This document shows positions 5,297 through 5,707 of a DNA stretch of 5,707 nucleotides, in pieces; within the stretch, counting starts at the first letter, position 1, and every line of letters begins with the position of its first letter. The position numbers were made by a program, and so were the translations under genes. Source of the DNA: Candidatus Brevefilum sp. (GTDB lineage: Bacteria; Chloroflexota; Anaerolineae; Anaerolineales; Anaerolineaceae); contig SKPR01000148.1 of assembly GCA_007119455.1 (NCBI GenBank), positions 1-5,707 on the forward strand. Direction: 5' to 3'. A model generated the notes under the pieces. The model saw only the letters and a list, made by a program, of their open reading frames with translations, made no database searches and had not been told where the DNA came from.

Positions 5297-5707
5297 TCAG
5301 TTTAACTGTCGTCTGAAACCCCACGCAGCGATGACATAATAGAATACCGTTACCGCAAGCAATCCGCCCAGCATGGGAAGGATATCAACCAGTGATCTAC
5401 CTGACTGCAGTTCACTGAAGATATCAATCCCCCAGGCATTGGGGGTCACCAGGCTGATCTGGCGGACAATTTCAGGTAAATTCATCCGTGGGAAAAAACT
5501 TCCGGATACGGCTGCAGCAATCAGGGTGAAAGAAGTCCCGATCACAGTCACCTGCCCGGCTGTCTTGGCCCAGGCTGAGATCATCGCACCTACCCCTGAA
5601 GCAGACAGTACCAGCATAAAGATTGTGATGATTACTCCAATGGGATCTCCCCAGTATGCACCAATCAGGCTTGTCGCGCCCCACAGAACCAGCACCTGGA
5701 GCAGACC
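5297..5707 (-). CDS. ABC-2 type exporter permease, C-terminal fragment
   Basis: Partial gene open at the right edge; the last 136 residues are visible, starting GLLQVLVLWGAT. Three hydrophobic segments lie at about 20-42, 50-68 and 108-128 of the fragment, and the first residues are also hydrophobic. The block SFFPRMNLPEIVRQI followed by SLVTPNAWGIDIF is the conserved ABC-2 element preceding the last helix, equivalent to AWYPLEITP and LPSTWAMRAYTDLL in the next gene. The tail AAWGFRRQLN is short and basic, expected on the cytoplasmic side. It precedes a second permease by 11 bases on the same strand, so it is inferred to be the partner subunit of a heterodimeric exporter. The in-frame GTG at 5695 should not be taken as the start, since the reading frame and the protein family both extend past the edge. 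Confidence 0.85.
   Translation of the reverse strand, partial: GLLQVLVLWGATSLIGAYWGDPIGVIITIFMLVLSASGVGAMISAWAKTAGQVTVIGTSFTLIAAAVSGSFFPRMNLPEIVRQISLVTPNAWGIDIFSELQSGRSLVDILPMLGGLLAVTVFYYVIAAWGFRRQLN

Noticed and set aside
5286..5324. Longer permease N-terminus starting at 5324
   Set aside because: It would overlap the upstream permease by 28 bases, whereas GGAG five bases before 5285 supports the shorter form.

Overview
The window looks like an ordinary stretch of bacterial chromosome from a mid-GC organism with compact gene spacing. Translation starts use ATG and TTG, and most are preceded by Shine-Dalgarno sequences. Gene content and protein style would fit an environmental Gram-positive-like or Chloroflexota (Anaerolineae-type) lineage. 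That placement is a guess: no rRNA or single-lineage marker is present. I see no mobile element, CRISPR array, phage gene or tRNA, and no gene-free stretch longer than 110 bases.

Layout from left to right. (1) Positions 1-1892 hold a minus-strand series read right to left: rsmE (16S rRNA m3U1498 methyltransferase), a YegS/DgkB-type lipid kinase, and the first 43 codons of a PlsC-like acyltransferase that runs off the left edge. (2) Positions 1934-2668 hold one plus-strand gene, a YhhQ-family queuosine-precursor transporter. It is divergent from rsmE across a 41-base gap and convergent with the next gene across 3 bases. (3) Positions 2672-3968 hold a minus-strand pair, a HAD-superfamily hydrolase followed 4 bases later by rsmI (16S rRNA 2'-O-C1402 methyltransferase). 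An extended -10 promoter (TGATATAAT) lies upstream of the pair. (4) Positions 4077-5707 hold two ABC-2 type permease genes on the minus strand, 11 bases apart. The first is cut by the right edge, and the ATPase gene would be expected beyond it.

Functionally there are three themes. RsmE, RsmI and the queuosine-precursor transporter all bear on the decoding apparatus: two 16S rRNA bases near the P site and the tRNA wobble base. The lipid kinase and acyltransferase are both expected to make phosphatidic acid or related phospholipids. The two permeases should form the membrane part of one ABC exporter. I found no convincing sign of an undescribed system. The points most worth checking are the short RsmI without its usual C-terminal extension, a perfect 8-bp hairpin at the convergent gene junction, the DxG form of the HAD nucleophile motif, and the lipid-gene pair at the left edge.
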